From Dendrolimus kikuchii (taxonomy: Eukaryota; Arthropoda; Insecta; Lepidoptera; Lasiocampidae): a stretch of DNA of 64,000 nt. The notes beneath the pieces are model-generated. The model was given only the letters and a program-made list of their open reading frames with translations. It did no database searches and was not told the origin of the DNA. This document shows, one piece after another, positions 61,515 to 64,000 of the stretch; the first letter of the stretch is position 1; each line of letters begins with the position of its first letter. The DNA is taken from assembly GCA_019925095.2 (NCBI GenBank), contig CM034401.1:2945838-3009837 (forward strand), given 5' to 3'. The position numbers and the translations under genes are program-made.

Positions 61515-61830
61515 TTCATTTTTTTTTTATTAAAAATAAGTTCCACTGGAGAACACTTTTTGAAGGTATAGGTTAAAAATTAATTTTACTTCCTAGTCTA
61601 TGTACACGGCTTCGCAACGTGTTATTGCTGTTAAGGAGATGAAGCGGCAAGAAAGTCCCCAGCAACACGTCTAGCAAAAAAAAAAAAATTTCTTATTCTA
61701 TTTAATCTCAAGTTCTTTTTTTTATAAGTTTTATACAGAACTATGTTACAGAATGACTTTTGAAGAATTAATGGAGTTGTAGCAAACAGTGCATATTGAA
61801 TAAGACCGAGACAATAAAAGTAAAGAAAAA
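61515..61830 (+). mobile_element. Family X copy
   Basis: GTTCCACTGGAGAACACTTT through GGAGTTGTAGCAAACAGTGC, with the usual A-rich middle. In PI3K intron 3. A further short 5' fragment is at 58010-58130. Confidence 0.65.
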
Positions 61831-62505
61831 TATTATTATAGTTATATAAATAATATATAGAGTGTGTGTGTGTGTGTATTAAAAATGTACGATATGGAGT
61901 TATCTTTTATTCCCGGTACACCGACTGTACAGCGATAATTAAACATCACTAGAACTTTTTTGAAATTGATTATTAAAATAAGAGAGGCAATTGACCAAAG
62001 CGTGTATTTATTATAACACCGGTCGAGCGTGTCGTAAAAGCACAAATCGAGATAATGATTTCAGCATAGCTCTACCAACTCGGATAGATAGTTTATTGCT
62101 AACCAAATATACATTTTCAAAAATACTGTTACAAGCTAGGCGCCGACAAAGACAAATTCCACGTACGGATCTGTAGAAGCACATTTTATTACCTGTTAGC
62201 ATTTGAACTAATTGTAATCCTTTTACGATCGACTTCTTTTGTTCACTTATTTATTGGTATACGTTTCGAATTATTGTGGAGAATAGCCTATTGTCCACGC
62301 TCATTAGCATCATTAGCCAGGTGTTGCGGGTTGCAGTTTTGCATTTGTGAAGTATAAAACGACGGCTTGATGGAGAGAGGTCAAGCTACGACTACGATAC
62401 GGGCGTGACGTGTTTACATTCGAGAATCTAATAGTGACGGACTTTGCGCGTTTTATTGAATTACGATCTTCTGCATTACGTTTGGATTTGTTGTGTTCGG
62501 TTATA

Positions 62506-63797
62506 ACACGTGGATCAATAAGTCCCGGGACTGACGCATGGATGGAATTGTCAAAAAAGTTCCGTATCATTTTTCATGAGTACCAACCTTCAGAAGATAC
62601 TTGTCAAAATTTCATGACATTCTGATGTTTGGTTCACGAGTTACAGTGATTTAAGTGACGCTAATCTTGATATTCTCAAAACAATGGATTCGAAACAATT
62701 TCGTGTGTTGATTTATCATTGCTTTTTGATGAAAAAAAACACAGTGCAAGCTCAGCAATGGCTTAAAAAGTGCTACGGGGACTCTGCTCCATCAAAAACA
62801 ACCATTTGTCGGTGGTATGCTGAGTTTAAACTTGGTCGTACAGACACAGAAGATGCTGAACGCTCCGGCCGGCCAAATGAGGTAGTTACAAGCGAAACCA
62901 TAAAAAAAGTTCGCCAAATCGTTTTTGAAAACCGTAAATTAAAATTGCGTGAGATAGCTGATACCTTAAAGATATCATACGGTAGTGTGTACGCTATTTT
63001 GCATCAACATTTGTTTATGAGGAAGCTGTTGTCAAAGTGGGTGCCGCGATTGCTCACGGTGGATCAAAAACGACAACGTGTCGTTGATTCCGAGCGCTGT
63101 TTGGAGCTGTTTCGCCGAAATAAACCGGATTTTTTGCGTCGGTATGTGACAATGGACGAAACCTGGATCCATCACTACACTCCAGAGTCAAAGCGATCGT
63201 CAGCCGAGTGGACTGCAGTCGGTGAGAAACGTCCAAAGCGGCCAAAAACGCAAATGTGGGCCGGTAAGGTTATGGCCTCAGTATTTTGGGATACTCATGG
63301 AGTTTTGTACATTGACTACCATGGAAAAGGTAAGACGATCAATAGCGAACATTACATTGGTCAATTGATGCGTTTGAAGAAAGAAATCGGTGAGAAACGG
63401 CTCCAAATGAAGAAGAAAAAAGTGCTCTTTCACCAAGACAATGCGCCGTGTCACAAGTCACTCGCTACCATGGCAAAATTGCATGAATTGGGTTTCGAAT
63501 TGCTTCCGCACCCACCATATTCCCCGGATCTTGCCCCCAGCGACTACTACCTGTTTGCAGACCTCAAAAAAATACTGCAAGGAAAGAGATTCTATTCAAA
63601 CGAGGAAGTCATCGCCGAAACGAACGCTTATTTCGAGGCCAAAGATAAATCGTTCTATAAGAAAGGTATTCAAATGTTAGAGAAACGTTGGACTGATTGT
63701 GTTGCTCTTGAAGGAAACTATGTTGATGAGTAAAGTCGAGTTTTGCCAAAAAAATGTGTTTTTCTTAGTTAGTCCCGGGACTTATTGATCCACGTGC
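62506..63797 (+). mobile_element. Intact mariner transposon (D,D34D)
   Basis: A 1292-bp element. The left end reads ACACGTGGATCAATAAGTCC and the inverted right end matches it over 26 bases from position 2. TA flanks both sides (62504-62505 and 63798-63799). The insertion splits a repeat (family V) whose uninterrupted copies at 37107 and 50452 show the empty TA site. It lies in the last visible intron of the PI3K gene. Confidence 0.95.
62684..63733 (+). CDS. Mariner transposase, 349 aa, apparently intact
   Basis: One uninterrupted frame of 349 codons (family about 345). An N-terminal helix-turn-helix region is followed by WVPRLLT at 119-125, the mariner linker motif. The catalytic triad is D158 in MDETW, D252 in FHQDNAP and D287 in YSPDLAPSD, with 34 residues between the second and third. 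By family, it binds its own inverted repeats and moves the element by cut and paste into TA. The lack of stops or shifts suggests recent arrival and possibly live activity. Subfamily not assigned. Confidence 0.95.
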   Translation: MDSKQFRVLIYHCFLMKKNTVQAQQWLKKCYGDSAPSKTTICRWYAEFKLGRTDTEDAERSGRPNEVVTSETIKKVRQIVFENRKLKLREIADTLKISYGSVYAILHQHLFMRKLLSKWVPRLLTVDQKRQRVVDSERCLELFRRNKPDFLRRYVTMDETWIHHYTPESKRSSAEWTAVGEKRPKRPKTQMWAGKVMASVFWDTHGVLYIDYHGKGKTINSEHYIGQLMRLKKEIGEKRLQMKKKKVLFHQDNAPCHKSLATMAKLHELGFELLPHPPYSPDLAPSDYYLFADLKKILQGKRFYSNEEVIAETNAYFEAKDKSFYKKGIQMLEKRWTDCVALEGNYVDE

Positions 63798-63904
63798 TAT
63801 TAGTACCTGTGTTATACGTGTTTGTATAGTTCTAATAAACTCTATAGTAATTCTAGCGGCATTTTAATTCGAGTCCCGCTAAACTCGTAACAATACACAA
63901 TTAC

Positions 63905-63985
63905 AATATGGTCATGGTAGAAACAGGCGGCCTTATCGCTTAAAGCAATCTCTTCCAGGCAACCTAACTTAAGGAATAGTTTAAC
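63905..63985 (-). mobile_element. Family T tail
   Basis: Reverse match to 36385-36475, with GAGATTGCTTTAAGCGATAA on the minus strand. Confidence 0.5.
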
Positions 63986-64000
63986 CTAATCTGGCGATGT

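Larger units (their letters stand above)
62281..63860 (-). mobile_element. Family V copy split by mariner
   Basis: Halves 62281-62505 and 63798-63860. Joined at the TA, the minus-strand sequence reads ACACAGGTACTAATATAACC, one base different from the uninterrupted copy at 37107. Confidence 0.7.

Noticed and set aside
60747..62505. Search for the last cSH2 exon of the PI3K subunit
   Set aside because: No segment here or after the mariner translates to the expected end of an SH2 domain with a proper acceptor in phase 2.

Overview
This 64 kb window is arthropod nuclear DNA, most likely from a moth or butterfly (inference). It is AT-rich and intron-bearing. It is dense with short nested transposons, including tRNA-headed SINEs, 5'-truncated LINE tails with tetranucleotide ends, small Helitrons ending CTAG, and pogo, hAT and mariner relatives. 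Three host genes can be supported; nearly everything else is repeat-derived or unassigned.

Layout. (1) 1-7.9 kb: AT-rich intergenic DNA with a pogo-like MITE, two tRNA-like SINE families, two LINE remnants and a MITE cluster. (2) 7985-11506 (+): a complete 1173-residue RdgB/Nir-type phosphatidylinositol transfer protein in one uninterrupted coding block. A plausible 5'-UTR splice acceptor and a 3-codon upstream ORF sit just before it. (3) 11.5-39 kb: about 27 kb with no convincing host exon. It is filled with SINE, LINE, MITE and Helitron copies, several with exact target-site duplications, plus a long TG microsatellite and a large inverted repeat. (4) 39872-51274 (-): a seven-exon gene for a 517-residue signal-peptide plus seven-transmembrane protein of the GPR180/TMEM145 family. 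I rebuilt it exon by exon with every splice phase agreeing. Intron 1 is GC-AG. The 5' splice site of intron 2 lies at the end of a 13-copy, 45-bp tandem repeat that carries the splice site in each unit. A 17-bp minisatellite lies 74 bp past the stop codon. (5) 54829-60746 (+, continuing off the window): a p60-type PI3-kinase regulatory subunit (Pi3K21B-like) with nSH2, the inter-SH2 coiled coil and the first part of cSH2. (6) 62506-63797: an intact mariner inserted in an older repeat within the last visible PI3K intron.

Two of the three genes concern phosphoinositides: RdgB moves PtdIns and PtdOH at membrane contact sites, and Pi3K21B recruits the lipid kinase to phosphotyrosine. Nothing shows that the linkage is functional. 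I found no new multigene system. The strongest unusual signal is the tandemly multiplied exon-intron boundary in the GPR180/TMEM145-like gene.
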